From positions 2,931,532 through 2,995,531 of the forward strand of contig NZ_VFYP01000001.1 in the NCBI RefSeq assembly GCF_006443685.1: DNA of 64,000 nucleotides, written 5' to 3'. Under the pieces are notes generated by a model that had not been told where the DNA came from, ran no database searches, and worked only from the letters and a program-made list of their open reading frames with translations. Of the stretch, positions 8,355 through 18,179 are shown one piece after another. Position 1 is the first letter of the stretch. Every line of letters starts with the position of its first letter. Position numbers and translations under genes: made by a program. Source of the DNA: Rhizobium glycinendophyticum. Lineage in GTDB: Bacteria > Pseudomonadota > Alphaproteobacteria > Rhizobiales > Rhizobiaceae.

Positions 8355-10337
8355 ATGATCTCTCCAGAAAAACATAACCGGATGGCGAACGCGATCCGTT
8401 TCCTCGCCATGGATGCCGTCGAGAAGGCCAATTCCGGCCATCCCGGCCTTCCCCTCGGCGCGGCTGACGTCGCCACGGTCCTGTTCGGCCGTTATCTGAA
8501 GTTCGATCCGAAGAACCCGCTCTGGCCCGACCGCGACCGTTTCGTGCTGTCGGCCGGCCATGGCTCGATGCTCCTCTATTCGTTGCTCTATCTAACCGGC
8601 TACGAGGACATGACGATCGAGGACATCAAGTCCTTCCGTCAACTCGGCGCCAAGACCGCCGGCCATCCGGAATACGGGCATGCCTCCGGCATTGAAACCA
8701 CCACCGGTCCGCTCGGCCAGGGCATTGCCAATGCCGTCGGCATGGCGATCGCCGAGCGCAAGCTCTCCGAAGAGTTCGGCTCCGACCTGCAGAGCCACTA
8801 CACCTATGCGCTGGTCGGCGACGGCTGCCTCATGGAAGGCATCAGCCAGGAGGCCATCGCGCTTGCCGGCCACCTGAAGCTGAACAAGCTCATCGTCATC
8901 TGGGACGACAACAAGATTACCATCGACGGCGCTGTCTCGCTGTCGGACTCGACCGACCAGATCGCCCGCCTGAAGTCGGCCAACTGGAACACCATCGAGA
9001 TCGACGGTCACAACCCGGACGAGATCGCAGCCGCGATCGAAGCCGCGCACAAGTCCGACAAGCCGACCTTCATTGCCGCCAAGACCATTATCGGCTTCGG
9101 CGCCCCGAACAAGCAGGGCACCCACAAGGTTCACGGCTCGCCGCTTGGTGCAGAAGAAATCGCTGCCGCCCGCAAATCGCTCAACTGGGAAGCCGAAGCC
9201 TTCTCCGTTCCGGCTGACGTGCTGGACGCTTGGCGTCTGGTCGGCCTGCGCTCCAACAAGGCGCGCAAGGAATGGGAAGAGCGCCTGGCGAAAGCCGACA
9301 CGGAGAAGCGCGCCGAGTTCAACCGCCGCTTTGCCGGCGACCTGCCAGGTGGCTTCGACACCGCGATCGACGCCTTCAAGCAGAAGATCGCCGCCAATAA
9401 CCCGACGGTTGCCACCCGCAAGGCTTCGGAAGACGTCCTGGAAGTGATCAACGGGCTGCTGCCGGAAACGCTTGGCGGTTCCGCTGACCTGACGCCGTCG
9501 AACAACACTAAGACCAGCCAGATGAAGTCGATCACCCCGACCGACTTCTCCGGCCGCTACATGCACTGGGGCATTCGCGAACATGCGACAGCGGCTGCCA
9601 TGAACGGTATCGCGCTGCATGGCGGTCTGATCCCCTATTCCGGCGGCTTCCTGATCTTCTCCGATTATTGCCGTCCGTCGGTGCGTCTGGCCGCCCTCAT
9701 GGGCATCCGCGTCGTGCATGTCTGGACGCATGACTCCATCGGCGTCGGCGAAGACGGCCCGACCCATCAGCCGGTCGAGCATTTCGCCGCCCTGCGCGCA
9801 ATCCCGAACCTGCTCCTCTTCCGTCCGGCCGACGAAACCGAAACGGCGGAATGCTGGCAGATTGCGCTGAAGGAAAAGCACCGTCCGTCCGGCCTGGCGC
9901 TGACCCGCCAGAACCTGATCCCGGCCCGCACCGAATACGAAGACAAGAACCTCTGCGCCCACGGTGCCTATGAGCTGATCTCGGCCAGCGACGCCAAGGT
10001 TTCGATCTTCGCGTCCGGCTCTGAAGTCGAAATCGCCATCAAGGCGCAGCAGCAGCTGGCCGCCAAGGGCATTTCGACCCGCGTCGTCTCGGTCCCCTGC
10101 TTCGAGCTGTTCGCCGAGCAGGATGCCGACTACCGGGAAGCCATCATCGGCAATGCGCCGGTGAAGATCGGCGTCGAGGCTGGTATCCGCCAGGGCTGGG
10201 ACGCGATTATCGGCTCGACCGGCGCCTTTATCGGCATGAAGTCCTTCGGCGCCTCCGGCCCGGCCAAGGATCTCTACAAGCATTTCGGCATCACCGCAGA
10301 AGCAGTCGTCGCGGCTGCCGAAGCCAAACTTGCCTGA
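8355..10337 (+). CDS. tkt: Transketolase
   Basis: 660 residues, normal length. Thiamine-diphosphate enzyme moving two-carbon units in the pentose phosphate pathway and, where present, the Calvin cycle. Motifs: [20 protein letters not shown] at the N-terminus, [15 protein letters not shown], the TPP/Mg motif [14 protein letters not shown] ... [10 protein letters not shown], and in the pyrimidine domain [22 protein letters not shown]. Start taken at ATG 8355 ([14 protein letters not shown]); a TTG at 8328 is in frame but lacks a ribosome site, and the site before 8355 (AGCGGA) is itself weak. First gene of the tkt-gap-(antiporter)-pgk-fba sugar-phosphate cluster. Confidence 0.96.
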   Translation: MISPEKHNRMANAIRFLAMDAVEKANSGHPGLPLGAADVATVLFGRYLKFDPKNPLWPDRDRFVLSAGHGSMLLYSLLYLTGYEDMTIEDIKSFRQLGAKTAGHPEYGHASGIETTTGPLGQGIANAVGMAIAERKLSEEFGSDLQSHYTYALVGDGCLMEGISQEAIALAGHLKLNKLIVIWDDNKITIDGAVSLSDSTDQIARLKSANWNTIEIDGHNPDEIAAAIEAAHKSDKPTFIAAKTIIGFGAPNKQGTHKVHGSPLGAEEIAAARKSLNWEAEAFSVPADVLDAWRLVGLRSNKARKEWEERLAKADTEKRAEFNRRFAGDLPGGFDTAIDAFKQKIAANNPTVATRKASEDVLEVINGLLPETLGGSADLTPSNNTKTSQMKSITPTDFSGRYMHWGIREHATAAAMNGIALHGGLIPYSGGFLIFSDYCRPSVRLAALMGIRVVHVWTHDSIGVGEDGPTHQPVEHFAALRAIPNLLLFRPADETETAECWQIALKEKHRPSGLALTRQNLIPARTEYEDKNLCAHGAYELISASDAKVSIFASGSEVEIAIKAQQQLAAKGISTRVVSVPCFELFAEQDADYREAIIGNAPVKIGVEAGIRQGWDAIIGSTGAFIGMKSFGASGPAKDLYKHFGITAEAVVAAAEAKLA

Positions 10338-10346
10338 CCTTCCCGC

Positions 10347-10369
10347 CAGGGCGTCCTTGTGGCGCCCTG
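10347..10369 (+). other. Intercistronic hairpin between tkt and gap
   Basis: CAGGGCG ... CGCCCTG stem (10347-10353 / 10363-10369) without a T-tract in the 72-base tkt-gap spacer. It may modulate readthrough or mRNA processing so that gap is expressed at a different level from tkt. Confidence 0.5.
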
Positions 10370-10409
10370 ACATTGCCCAAGAGCTCACTATTCAATCGGG
10401 AGTCCACCA

Positions 10410-11420
10410 ATGACTGTAAAAGTTGCCATCAACGGTTTCGGCCGTATCGGACGTAACGTTCTGCGCGCGATCGTCGAATCCGGCCGCACCGACATCGAGG
10501 TCGTCGCGATCAACGACCTCGGCCCAGTCGAGACCAACGCCCATCTGCTCCGTTACGATTCCATCCACGGCAAGTTCCCGGCCGATGTGAAGGTCGAAGG
10601 CGACACGATCATCGTCGGCGGCGGCAAGCCGATCAAGGTCACCGCGATCAAGGATCCGGCCACCCTTCCGCACAAGGAACTCGGCGTCGACATCGCCATG
10701 GAATGCACCGGCATCTTCACCTCGAAGGAAAAGGCCTCGGCCCACCTGACCGCTGGCGCCAAGCGCGTCATCGTCTCGGCCCCGGCTGACGGCGCTGACC
10801 TGACCGTCGTCTTCGGCGTAAACCACGACAAGCTGACCAAGGACCACCTGGTCATCTCCAACGCCTCCTGCACGACCAACTGCCTGGTTCCGGTCGTCAA
10901 GGTCCTGAACGACGCCATCGGCATCGATCACGGCTTCATGACCACGATCCACTCCTACACCGGTGACCAGCCGACGCTCGACACCATGCACAAGGATCTC
11001 TACCGTGCCCGCGCGGCAGCGCTCTCGATGATCCCGACCTCGACCGGCGCCGCCAAGGCCGTCGGCCTAGTGCTGCCGGAACTGAAGGGCAAGCTGGACG
11101 GCACCTCGATCCGCGTGCCGACCCCGAACGTCTCCGTCGTCGACTTCAAGTTCGTCGCCAAGAAGACGACCTCGGTCCAGGAAGTCAACGACGCCATCAT
11201 CGCCGCCTCCAACGGCGCGCTGAAGGGCATTCTCGGCTACACCGACGAGCCGCTGGTCTCCCGCGACTTCAACCACGACAGCCACTCCTCGATCTTCGCC
11301 CTTGACCAGACCAAGGTTCTTGAGGGGAATTTCGTCCGCATCCTGACCTGGTACGACAACGAGTGGGGCTTCTCCAACCGTATGTCGGACACGGCGGTAG
11401 CCCTGTCCAAAACCTTCTGA
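10410..11420 (+). CDS. gap: Glyceraldehyde-3-phosphate dehydrogenase, type I
   Basis: 336 residues, NAD-binding Rossmann start [21 protein letters not shown] and catalytic [10 protein letters not shown] with Cys at about 154. [22 protein letters not shown] and the catalytic-domain [28 protein letters not shown] and [12 protein letters not shown] segments are complete. Asp in AINDL favours NAD specificity. A GGGAG ribosome site lies 8 bases before the ATG. It is followed by a strong terminator, which separates it from the antiporter gene. Confidence 0.97.
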   Translation: MTVKVAINGFGRIGRNVLRAIVESGRTDIEVVAINDLGPVETNAHLLRYDSIHGKFPADVKVEGDTIIVGGGKPIKVTAIKDPATLPHKELGVDIAMECTGIFTSKEKASAHLTAGAKRVIVSAPADGADLTVVFGVNHDKLTKDHLVISNASCTTNCLVPVVKVLNDAIGIDHGFMTTIHSYTGDQPTLDTMHKDLYRARAAALSMIPTSTGAAKAVGLVLPELKGKLDGTSIRVPTPNVSVVDFKFVAKKTTSVQEVNDAIIAASNGALKGILGYTDEPLVSRDFNHDSHSSIFALDQTKVLEGNFVRILTWYDNEWGFSNRMSDTAVALSKTF

Positions 11421-11442
11421 TCCCTAGAAATCGCTGTCTCAC

Positions 11443-11475
11443 AAGGGCGGGTTCGCAAGAACCCGCCCTTTTTTG
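11443..11475 (+). terminator. Strong rho-independent terminator after gap
   Basis: Perfect 12-bp stem AAGGGCGGGTTC / GAACCCGCCCTT with a GCAA tetraloop, followed by TTTTTT. Confidence 0.95.
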
Positions 11476-11748
11476 TTCGTTCTTGCTTTCGCGCTCACCA
11501 GAGCTCGTCGGCACGCAGAACCAGTTAAAAAAAGGAGCCGGCGAATTAAATTTTTTGAATTTCGCCCCACTCTCATCATGATCTTGTTCCAAAAAGACGA
11601 GTGCCATCCGGCACATCTGCATAATCTTACATCGCCAACCCGCCATGACAGCGGGAGAAATGTCCGCTCGACGGTTTGACAACCGGAAGCGGTGCGAGGC
11701 AGCATTGAGAGGCAGCCGCCCCCGCGGCTGTCGGGAAGGGGAGAAGGA
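11476..11748. other. Intergenic region before the antiporter gene
   Basis: Contains an AT-rich dyad GGCGAA ... TTCGCC around 11533-11559 and a TTGACA at 11676-11681 that may be a -35 element, but no convincing -10 follows at the right distance. No small coding region could be supported. Confidence 0.4.
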
Positions 11749-13578
11749 TTGACTGAATTCTACGCCGTCACATTGGTCGCGACCGCGCTGGTACTCTTGG
11801 CTGCCTTTTCCAGTCTGATCGCCTTTCGCTTCGGCGCACCACTTCTTCTACTCTTCCTCGGCATCGGCCTCGCCGCCGGGGTCGACGGGCTCGGGATCGA
11901 TTTCTCCAACTTCCCCTTCGCCTATGTCGTTGGCTCGCTCGCGCTGGCCGTCATTCTTTTCGATTCGGGTTACGGCACTTCACTGCAGTCCTTCCGGCTT
12001 TCGGCCGCACCTGCGCTCACCATGGCGACCGTCGGCGTGCTGCTGACCACCGGCATTTTCGGGGTTGCCGCCCATCTCCTGCTCGGGCTCGATTACCTGC
12101 AGGCGCTTCTGCTCGGCGCCATCGTCGGCTCGACCGATGCGGCGGCCGTCTTCTTTCTTCTGCGCATCGGCGGCATCAATATCCGCGACCGCGTACGCTC
12201 CTCGCTGGAAGTCGAATCCGGCACCAACGATCCCATGGCCATATTCCTGACGGTGGCTCTGGTCGAACTGATTGCCAAGGGTGGCGGTACTGACGGTTTC
12301 GGCCTCGACATTCTCATGCTTTTCATCGAGCAGATGGGCATCGGTCTCGCCTTCGGTCTGCTCGGCGGGATGATCATTGTCTTCATCTTGAAGCGCATGC
12401 AGGTGGAGCGCGGTCTCGCACCGATCTTCATGCTGGCGCTGGCGCTGATGATCTTTTCGTTCACCGGCATGATGGAAGGGAGCGGCTTCCTCGCCGTCTA
12501 TGTCGCAGGCATCTACGCTGGGTCGCGCAAGCTTCCTTCGAGCATCACCATCAGCCGCTTTCAGGACGGCATGACCTGGCTCGCCCAGATCATCATGTTC
12601 CTCGTTCTCGGCCTTCTGGCGACGCCGTCGCAGTTCCTCGCCATCCTCTTGCCGGCGGGAGTTCTGGCGCTTTTCCTGATCTTCATCGCCCGACCGCTTG
12701 CCATCTGGCTCTGCCTGCTACCCTTCGACTTCACCCAGCGCGAGACGGGCTTCATTGCCTGGGTCGGCTTGCGCGGTGCTGTCTCCATCCTTCTCGGCAT
12801 CCTGCCGATCGTCGGCAACCTCCCCGACGGCCACATCTTCTTCAACACCGCCTTCATTGTAGTGATGATATCGCTGGTCATTCAGGGCTGGACGATCAAG
12901 CCGCTTGCCAAGCGCCTCGGCCTGATCATCCCGCCGCGCATCGGTGCCATCGACAAGGTGGAACTGGATCTGCCGGGCACGGCAAACCATGAACTTCTCG
13001 CCTACCGCGTCGTCAAAGGCAGCCCGGTGCTGCGCGGCGAACGCATCCCCCGCTGGGCCATGCCCTCGCTCGTCATTCGCGATGGCAAGTCCATGCGCTA
13101 CCAGTATGCCGGCCGCCTGCGCGAGAACGATCACGTCTATCTCTTCATCGCACCCAGCTATTCGCGGCTGCTCGACAGACTGTTCGCAACCGAAGCGGCT
13201 GTTGCCGACGATGACACCGAATTCTTCGGCACATTCGCGATCTCGCCGGCAACGCAGGTGAAGAACCTCGACGATGCCTATGGCCCGCTCTCCGTCTCCG
13301 AAAGCGAGCGCGGCAAGACAGTGGCCGAGCTGATCACCCAGCGCGTCGGCGGACGCGCCGATTATGCCGACCGTGTCCGTCTCAACACGATTGTCCTTAT
13401 CGTCCGCGACATCGACGAGAACGGCCATATCGCCTCCGTCGGCGTGTCCTTGGAACCGGTCGCACCGGCGACGACGCTTCCGATCTTCCTCAATGTCCGC
13501 GAGCTCGCCCATGCCTTGCGCGACTATCTGCGCGCCAAGCGCAAGGCATCCGACGCGGGGTCGACGGGCGAAAAATGA
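11749..13578 (+). CDS. nhaP2: Potassium/proton antiporter, CPA1 NhaP2/CvrA type
   Basis: About 609 residues. N-terminal 12-13 membrane helices (residues about 5-395) with the CPA1 ion-site region [17 protein letters not shown] and [13 protein letters not shown]; then a cytoplasmic TrkA-C/RCK-C domain (about 420-490, [20 protein letters not shown]) and a CorC/HlyC-type domain (about 500-600). This three-part layout is characteristic of NhaP2/CvrA antiporters for K+ efflux and volume control. I place the start at TTG 11749, directly behind AAGGGGAGAAGGA; an ATG at 11692 would add 19 residues of no family character. It interrupts the gap-pgk pair and has its own 5' region. Confidence 0.9.
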   Translation: MTEFYAVTLVATALVLLAAFSSLIAFRFGAPLLLLFLGIGLAAGVDGLGIDFSNFPFAYVVGSLALAVILFDSGYGTSLQSFRLSAAPALTMATVGVLLTTGIFGVAAHLLLGLDYLQALLLGAIVGSTDAAAVFFLLRIGGINIRDRVRSSLEVESGTNDPMAIFLTVALVELIAKGGGTDGFGLDILMLFIEQMGIGLAFGLLGGMIIVFILKRMQVERGLAPIFMLALALMIFSFTGMMEGSGFLAVYVAGIYAGSRKLPSSITISRFQDGMTWLAQIIMFLVLGLLATPSQFLAILLPAGVLALFLIFIARPLAIWLCLLPFDFTQRETGFIAWVGLRGAVSILLGILPIVGNLPDGHIFFNTAFIVVMISLVIQGWTIKPLAKRLGLIIPPRIGAIDKVELDLPGTANHELLAYRVVKGSPVLRGERIPRWAMPSLVIRDGKSMRYQYAGRLRENDHVYLFIAPSYSRLLDRLFATEAAVADDDTEFFGTFAISPATQVKNLDDAYGPLSVSESERGKTVAELITQRVGGRADYADRVRLNTIVLIVRDIDENGHIASVGVSLEPVAPATTLPIFLNVRELAHALRDYLRAKRKASDAGSTGEK

Positions 13579-13657
13579 ACGTGCTTGCCTTGCACCGTCA
13601 CATAAGCGGTGTAAGGTCCGGCCGTCCCATTCAACAGCATATCAGACGGGTACGACC

Positions 13658-14857
13658 ATGCCGGCTTTCAAGACACTCGACGATCTCACCGACATCGCAG
13701 GCAAGCGCGTGCTTGTCCGCGTCGACCTCAACGTTCCCGTGACGGACGGCAAGGTGTCCGACACCACGCGGATCGAACGCGTTGCACCGACGATCCTCGA
13801 ACTGTCCGAAAAGGGCGCCAAGGTCATCCTGCTTGCCCATTTCGGCCGTCCAAAGGGCGAACCGGTGGCCGACCAGTCGCTGTCCCTGATCGCGCCTGCG
13901 GTCGAAGAGGTTCTCGACCAGAGTGTCGCCTTCGCCTCGGACTGCATCGGAGCAGCGGCAACGGATGCCATCGCCAAAATGGAAAACGGCGACATTCTAC
14001 TTCTGGAAAACACCCGCTTCCACAAGGGCGAAGAGAAGAACGACGCCGGTTTCACCGCCGAACTCGCGAAGAACGGCGACATTTTCGTTAACGACGCTTT
14101 CTCGGCCGCGCACCGGGCGCATGCCTCGACCGAAGGTCTTGCCCATCACCTGCCCGCCTATGCCGGCCGCACCATGCAGGCCGAACTGGAAGCCTTGGAA
14201 AAGGGCCTCGGCAAGCCGACCCGCCCCGTCGTCGCCATCGTCGGTGGTGCCAAGGTCTCCACTAAGATCGACCTTCTGTCCAACCTCGTGACCAAGGTCG
14301 ATGCGCTGGTCATCGGCGGCGGCATGGCCAACACCTTCCTCGCCGCCCAGGGCATCGATGTCGGCAAGTCACTCTGCGAGCATGACCTCGCCGACACCGC
14401 CCGTTCGATCCTGGAGACTGCCAAGACCGCCGGTTGCGCCATCGTCCTGCCTGTCGACGGTGTCGTCGCGCGCGAATTCAAGGCGAACGCGGCCAACGAG
14501 ACGGTCGACGTGTCCGCCATCCCGGCAGACGCCATGATGCTTGATGTCGGCCCGAAGTCGGTGGAACTGGTCAACGGCTGGATCGAAAAGGCGGCAACCC
14601 TTGTCTGGAACGGCCCGCTGGGCGCCTTCGAGATCACCCCGTTCGACAAGGCAACTGTATCGGCTGCCGAACATGCGGCAGCCCAGACCCGCGCCGGCAA
14701 GCTCGTCTCCGTTGCCGGCGGCGGCGATACCGTGTCGGCGCTCAATCACGCGGGCGTGGCGGATGATTTCTCCTACGTCTCGACGGCAGGCGGCGCCTTC
14801 CTCGAATGGATGGAAGGCAAGGAATTGCCGGGCGTGGCAGTCCTCGTCAAGGGCTGA
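13658..14857 (+). CDS. pgk: Phosphoglycerate kinase
   Basis: 399 residues. Transfers phosphate from 1,3-bisphosphoglycerate to ADP. Motifs: [80 protein letters not shown] and the C-terminal [13 protein letters not shown]. Start at 13658 ([10 protein letters not shown]) with GACGGG upstream; the frame runs back into the antiporter gene without support. The 79-base gap to the antiporter leaves room for its own promoter or for readthrough. Confidence 0.97.
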   Translation: MPAFKTLDDLTDIAGKRVLVRVDLNVPVTDGKVSDTTRIERVAPTILELSEKGAKVILLAHFGRPKGEPVADQSLSLIAPAVEEVLDQSVAFASDCIGAAATDAIAKMENGDILLLENTRFHKGEEKNDAGFTAELAKNGDIFVNDAFSAAHRAHASTEGLAHHLPAYAGRTMQAELEALEKGLGKPTRPVVAIVGGAKVSTKIDLLSNLVTKVDALVIGGGMANTFLAAQGIDVGKSLCEHDLADTARSILETAKTAGCAIVLPVDGVVAREFKANAANETVDVSAIPADAMMLDVGPKSVELVNGWIEKAATLVWNGPLGAFEITPFDKATVSAAEHAAAQTRAGKLVSVAGGGDTVSALNHAGVADDFSYVSTAGGAFLEWMEGKELPGVAVLVKG

Positions 14858-14887
14858 TCCCGGCCCCTTGCTCACCGCGTATCATCG

Positions 14888-14916
14888 ACCGCGCAGTGCG
14901 AGCTGCGCGGTTTTTT
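14888..14916 (+). terminator. Rho-independent terminator after pgk
   Basis: ACCGCGCAG / CTGCGCGGT nine-bp stem followed by TTTTTT. Confidence 0.92.
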
Positions 14917-15047
14917 GTGGCGTGTGCTCCAGTCTGTTCAGAAGACGGAACTTCCGCCCTGCTGCAGGATTGTCATCACACCTCAAGGACGTTGAAGAGG
15001 CGATGAGACTGCACCGGCTGAAAAGCGTTTAAAAAGTTTAATCATTC

Positions 15048-15074
15048 AAACGATTGAAATCATTTCAATCGTTT
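15048..15074. promoter_or_regulatory. 27-bp palindromic operator candidate upstream of fba
   Basis: AAACGATTGAAAT (15048-15060), a single central C, then ATTTCAATCGTTT (15062-15074): a perfect 13-bp inverted repeat. It can also be read as two overlapping LacI-type sites with a central CG, TTCAAACGATTGAA (15045-15058) and TTTCAATCGTTTCAA (15063-15077). A possible promoter TTGAAA (15054) - 17 bases - ATAGCT (15077) would be covered by it. The rest of the 386-base pgk-fba gap (14858-15243) shows only the pgk terminator and no supported gene. Confidence 0.75.
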
Positions 15075-15243
15075 CAATAGCTTAGGCTCCCATTTTCCCG
15101 TCGCAGAACTTCTGTTATCGCCGATGTGAGGCTGTCTCACGGAGATGGATCGGAGGACAGGTCAGGTCGTCAGAACCTGCTGATCGTCAGAGCAACGGAC
15201 AGACATGAGCGCTCGGCGCCAAGTACAGGGATAGGAGTGAAAG

Positions 15244-16158
15244 ATGGTGGACGCGAAAATGTTGAACAAGATCACCTCGGCACCCGGCTTCATCGCCGCA
15301 CTGGACCAGAGTGGCGGCTCGACACCGGGCGCCTTGCGTCTCTACGGGGTAACCGAGAGCGACTATCAGGGCGATGACGAGATGTATCGCCTGATCCACG
15401 CCATGCGGGTGCGGATCATGAAGGCGCCGGCCTTCACCGGCGACAAGGTCATCGGCGCAATCCTCTTCGAACGCACAATGGACGGCCATGTCGACGGCGA
15501 AGAGGTTCCCTCGTATCTCTGGAACAAGCGCGGCGTCGTGCCCTTCCTGAAGATCGACAAGGGCCTGCTGGACGAGCAGAACGGCGTGCAGTTGATGAAG
15601 CCCATGCCCGAGCTCGAACCTCTGCTGGTCCGTGGCCGCAACAAGGGTATTTTCGGCACCAAGATGCGCTCCGTGATTGCCCAAGCCGACAAGGCCGGCA
15701 TCGCAGCCGTGGTCCGCCAACAGTTCGAAGTTGCCCGCCAGATCATCGGCCAAGGCCTCATGCCAATCGTCGAGCCGGAAGTCTCGATCAAATGCCTGAC
15801 CAAGGTGGAAGCCGAAGCCATCCTGCGCGACGAAATCGCAGCACAACTCGACAAGCTGGCGGGCGATGAAACGGTGATGCTGAAGCTGACCATCCCGACG
15901 GTCGACGACTTCTATGCGCCGCTCGTCGCCCACAAGTCGGTCGTCCGCGTCGTCGCGCTCTCCGGCGGCTACAGCACGATCGATGCCTGCGACAAGCTCA
16001 GCCGCAACCACGGCATGATCGCCAGCTTCTCGCGTGCGCTCGCCGAACAGCTGCGGGTCACGATGAGCGACGCGGAATTCAACGCGAGCATCGGCAAGAC
16101 CATCGAGCAGATCTATGCCGCCAGCGTCCAGAAGGTCGGCGCGATGGCTGCGGAGTAA
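15244..16158 (+). CDS. fba: Class I fructose-bisphosphate aldolase
   Basis: 304 residues, matching the short bacterial class I (Schiff-base) aldolases rather than class II zinc enzymes. FIAALDQSGGSTPGALRLYG at the N-terminus, RGVVPFLKIDKGL, LMPIVEPEVSI and ETVMLKLTIPT (Lys about 214, the probable Schiff-base residue) then VVRVVALSGGYS. AGGAG lies 6-10 bases before the ATG at 15244. Expressed from its own region with the 27-bp palindrome about 170-196 bases upstream, suggesting regulation separate from pgk. Ends with a small hairpin terminator. Confidence 0.95.
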   Translation: MVDAKMLNKITSAPGFIAALDQSGGSTPGALRLYGVTESDYQGDDEMYRLIHAMRVRIMKAPAFTGDKVIGAILFERTMDGHVDGEEVPSYLWNKRGVVPFLKIDKGLLDEQNGVQLMKPMPELEPLLVRGRNKGIFGTKMRSVIAQADKAGIAAVVRQQFEVARQIIGQGLMPIVEPEVSIKCLTKVEAEAILRDEIAAQLDKLAGDETVMLKLTIPTVDDFYAPLVAHKSVVRVVALSGGYSTIDACDKLSRNHGMIASFSRALAEQLRVTMSDAEFNASIGKTIEQIYAASVQKVGAMAAE

Positions 16159-16212
16159 GAGGCGGGTCGGAGACGATAGCGTCGCATCGTCAAACTTGTC
16201 ATCAGGACACGA

Positions 16213-16236
16213 AAGCCCGGCACCTGCCGGGCTTCT
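16213..16236 (+). terminator. Hairpin terminator after fba
   Basis: AAGCCCGGC-ACCT-GCCGGGCTT followed by CTTGC; stable stem, weak T-tract. Confidence 0.7.
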
Positions 16237-16277
16237 TGCATTATGCAGAGGCTCTGTTCGCGACCCGGAGCCAGCAC

Positions 16278-17189
16278 ATGCGCAGTCTTCCCTTCGTCAC
16301 TGTCGACGTCTTCACCGACACCCGCTTTGCCGGCAATCCGCTTGCCGTCATCACAGACGCACGGGACCTGACAGACCGTGAGATGCAGGCGGTGGCGGCC
16401 GAGTTCGGTTACTCCGAGACCTCCTTCATCCTCCCGCCGCGTGACCCGGCCAACACCGCCGAAGTGAGGATCTTCACGCCCGTGACCGAAGTCCCCTTCG
16501 CCGGCCACCCCAATGTCGGCACCGCGCATGTGATCGCTTCCCTCGGCAGCCTCTTCGGCCGCGACATCGGCGATCTCCTGCGCTTCGAGGAAAAGGCCGG
16601 GCTCGTTGAAGTCTCCATACGCAGGCATCCGGATGGCTCCGTCTCCGGCACGACTATCCGCGCGCCGGGCCTGCTGACGATCGGCACTGTGCTGACGCCT
16701 GAGACTGTGGCGGTGTGCCTCCGTCTTAGAGCCGGAGAGATCGAGACCACCCGACATTTACCGGTCTTCGCCTCGGTGGGGCTGAAGTTCATCCTGGTTG
16801 AGGTGACCGATCTCGATGCGCTGGCAGCAGCATCCCCGGATCGCGACGCCTTCGAGGCGCTCAGTCTCGCGCATCCGACGGAAGAGTGCGACTGCGCCAT
16901 GTTCCTTTACACCCCGATCGGCCATGATCACATCAGGGCACGCATGTTTGCACCCCTCGACAACGTGCTTGAAGATCCGGCAACCGGCAGCGCCTCGGCG
17001 GCTCTCGGCGCCTTCTTGACGACGCTGTCGCCGCCTGTAAACCACCGCAGGCTCCGGATCGAGCAGGGTGTGGAGATGGGCCGGCGCAGCCTGATCGACC
17101 TCGATGTAATCTCTGTCGACGGTGTCTTCGACCATGTCACCATCACCGGGTCATCGGTCGAGGTGATGCGCGGCACCCTCAGCCTCTGA
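16278..17189 (+). CDS. PhzF-family isomerase/epimerase-like protein
   Basis: 303 residues of the PhzF/diaminopimelate-epimerase fold. Landmarks: VDVFTDTRFAGNPLAV at the start, the catalytic-region Glu in GYSETSFILPP, RIFTPVTEVPFAGHPNVGTAH and DPATGSASAALGAFL. No phenazine genes are nearby, so phenazine synthesis is not implied; most genomic PhzF homologues have unknown substrates. Start at 16278 behind CGGAG. The gap to fba (119 bases) contains the fba terminator, so it is a separate unit. Confidence 0.9.
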   Translation: MRSLPFVTVDVFTDTRFAGNPLAVITDARDLTDREMQAVAAEFGYSETSFILPPRDPANTAEVRIFTPVTEVPFAGHPNVGTAHVIASLGSLFGRDIGDLLRFEEKAGLVEVSIRRHPDGSVSGTTIRAPGLLTIGTVLTPETVAVCLRLRAGEIETTRHLPVFASVGLKFILVEVTDLDALAAASPDRDAFEALSLAHPTEECDCAMFLYTPIGHDHIRARMFAPLDNVLEDPATGSASAALGAFLTTLSPPVNHRRLRIEQGVEMGRRSLIDLDVISVDGVFDHVTITGSSVEVMRGTLSL

Positions 17190-17332
17190 CAAGGTGGAGC
17201 GGGGCGGAGAACGTCATCACACACCGCCGCTTGCCCCTCACGTCATCAGGCCCTATATCAGGCTCAGAGGACGACCTCCCCTTTACGGGCATCACTGCGG
17301 GACGACCCGCCTGTTTCCCAGGAGGGAGAGAC

Positions 17333-17767
17333 ATGCGCTCCGTCGCAGACCGCATCCGCCATGCCGTGAGCTTCGAGCTTCTCGGCCTTGCCATCATCAC
17401 CCCGATCGGCGCCTGGGCCTTTGGCATGCGGATGGCCGATATCGGTGTCGTCGGCATTGGCGCCGCCACCCTCGCGACCGGCTGGAACTACCTCTATAAT
17501 CTCGGCTTCGACCATCTGCTGCAACGCTGGACCGGCACCACACTGAAGACCCTGCCGGTGCGAATCATCCATGCCATTCTCTTCGAAGCTGGCCTTCTGA
17601 CGGTGCTCCTGCCCTTCATCGCCTGGTATTTGCAGATCTCGATGTGGCAGGCCTTCGTCATGGACCTGTCGCTGTCGCTGTTTTATCTGGTCTACGCCTT
17701 TGTCTTCAACTGGAGCTATGACCGGCTGTTTCCGCTCCCCGAGTGGCAGACGGAAGCATCCCATTGA
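17333..17767 (+). CDS. PACE-family multidrug efflux protein
   Basis: 144 residues with two tandem bacterial transmembrane pair (BTP) domains, four helices in total. The repeat signature is visible twice: RIRHAVSFELLGLAIITPIG with GWNYLYNLGFDHLLQR, then RIIHAILFEAGLLTVLLPFI with FNWSYDRLFPLP. PACE proteins such as AceI export biocides and possibly short polyamines by proton antiport in the inner membrane. The start at 17333 is set by a strong GGAGGGAGAG. No adjacent LysR regulator, unlike aceI loci. Confidence 0.92.
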   Translation: MRSVADRIRHAVSFELLGLAIITPIGAWAFGMRMADIGVVGIGAATLATGWNYLYNLGFDHLLQRWTGTTLKTLPVRIIHAILFEAGLLTVLLPFIAWYLQISMWQAFVMDLSLSLFYLVYAFVFNWSYDRLFPLPEWQTEASH

Positions 17768-17800
17768 CGGCTCCCGACTGCAGGGGCTCCGGCCTTTCAA

Positions 17801-17956
17801 TCACGGTCGGAGCAGCAGCGTTACCGACCAGGCGACAAAGGCTACCACGGCGAGCTTCCAGAAATCCGAGCGTCGTCTCAGGCCCGGCAGGCCGAGCGGC
17901 TTGATGATCTGGATCAGCATGGCAAGCAGCAGAAAGGCGGATATGGCCTTGTTCAT
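17801..17956 (-). CDS. 51-residue hypothetical membrane protein
   Basis: Reads MNKAISAFLLLAMLIQIIKP, then LGLPGLRRRSDFWKLAVVAF and a hydrophobic end: two short membrane helices joined by a basic loop (GLRRRSDF). AAGGACTGAGA precedes the ATG at 17956, which is why the longer frame to 18064 is not used. I do not recognise a family; it resembles small rhizobial inner-membrane proteins. It ends 33 bases from the PACE gene (convergent) and is divergent from the MFS gene. Confidence 0.65.
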   Translation of the reverse strand: MNKAISAFLLLAMLIQIIKPLGLPGLRRRSDFWKLAVVAFVAWSVTLLLRP

Positions 17957-18179
17957 TCTCAGTCCTTGTCGGCAATGGCCGATCTCGTTGAACGGCGGCT
18001 GAAGTTCTTCGCCATCGTTCGCATTATCGTTGTGGACATACGTACCAAGCCACAACGCTGTCACTTTTGCCTTCCACAGACTGTTCCCGCAAGCCCGGCG
18101 GGGTGTTCAGACAACGGTAGGAAGATGCGGCTAACATAGCAGTTCCATGCCGATGACAGGCTCGCCCAAACTCCGATCG

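Noticed and set aside
8592..10388. 598-residue open frame antisense to tkt, and similar long antisense frames (for example 18024-19544, 35006-36568, 36786-38330)
   Set aside because: High-GC codon bias opens long frames opposite real genes; these have Arg/Ala/Asp-rich composition, no domains and lie fully over well-recognised enzymes.
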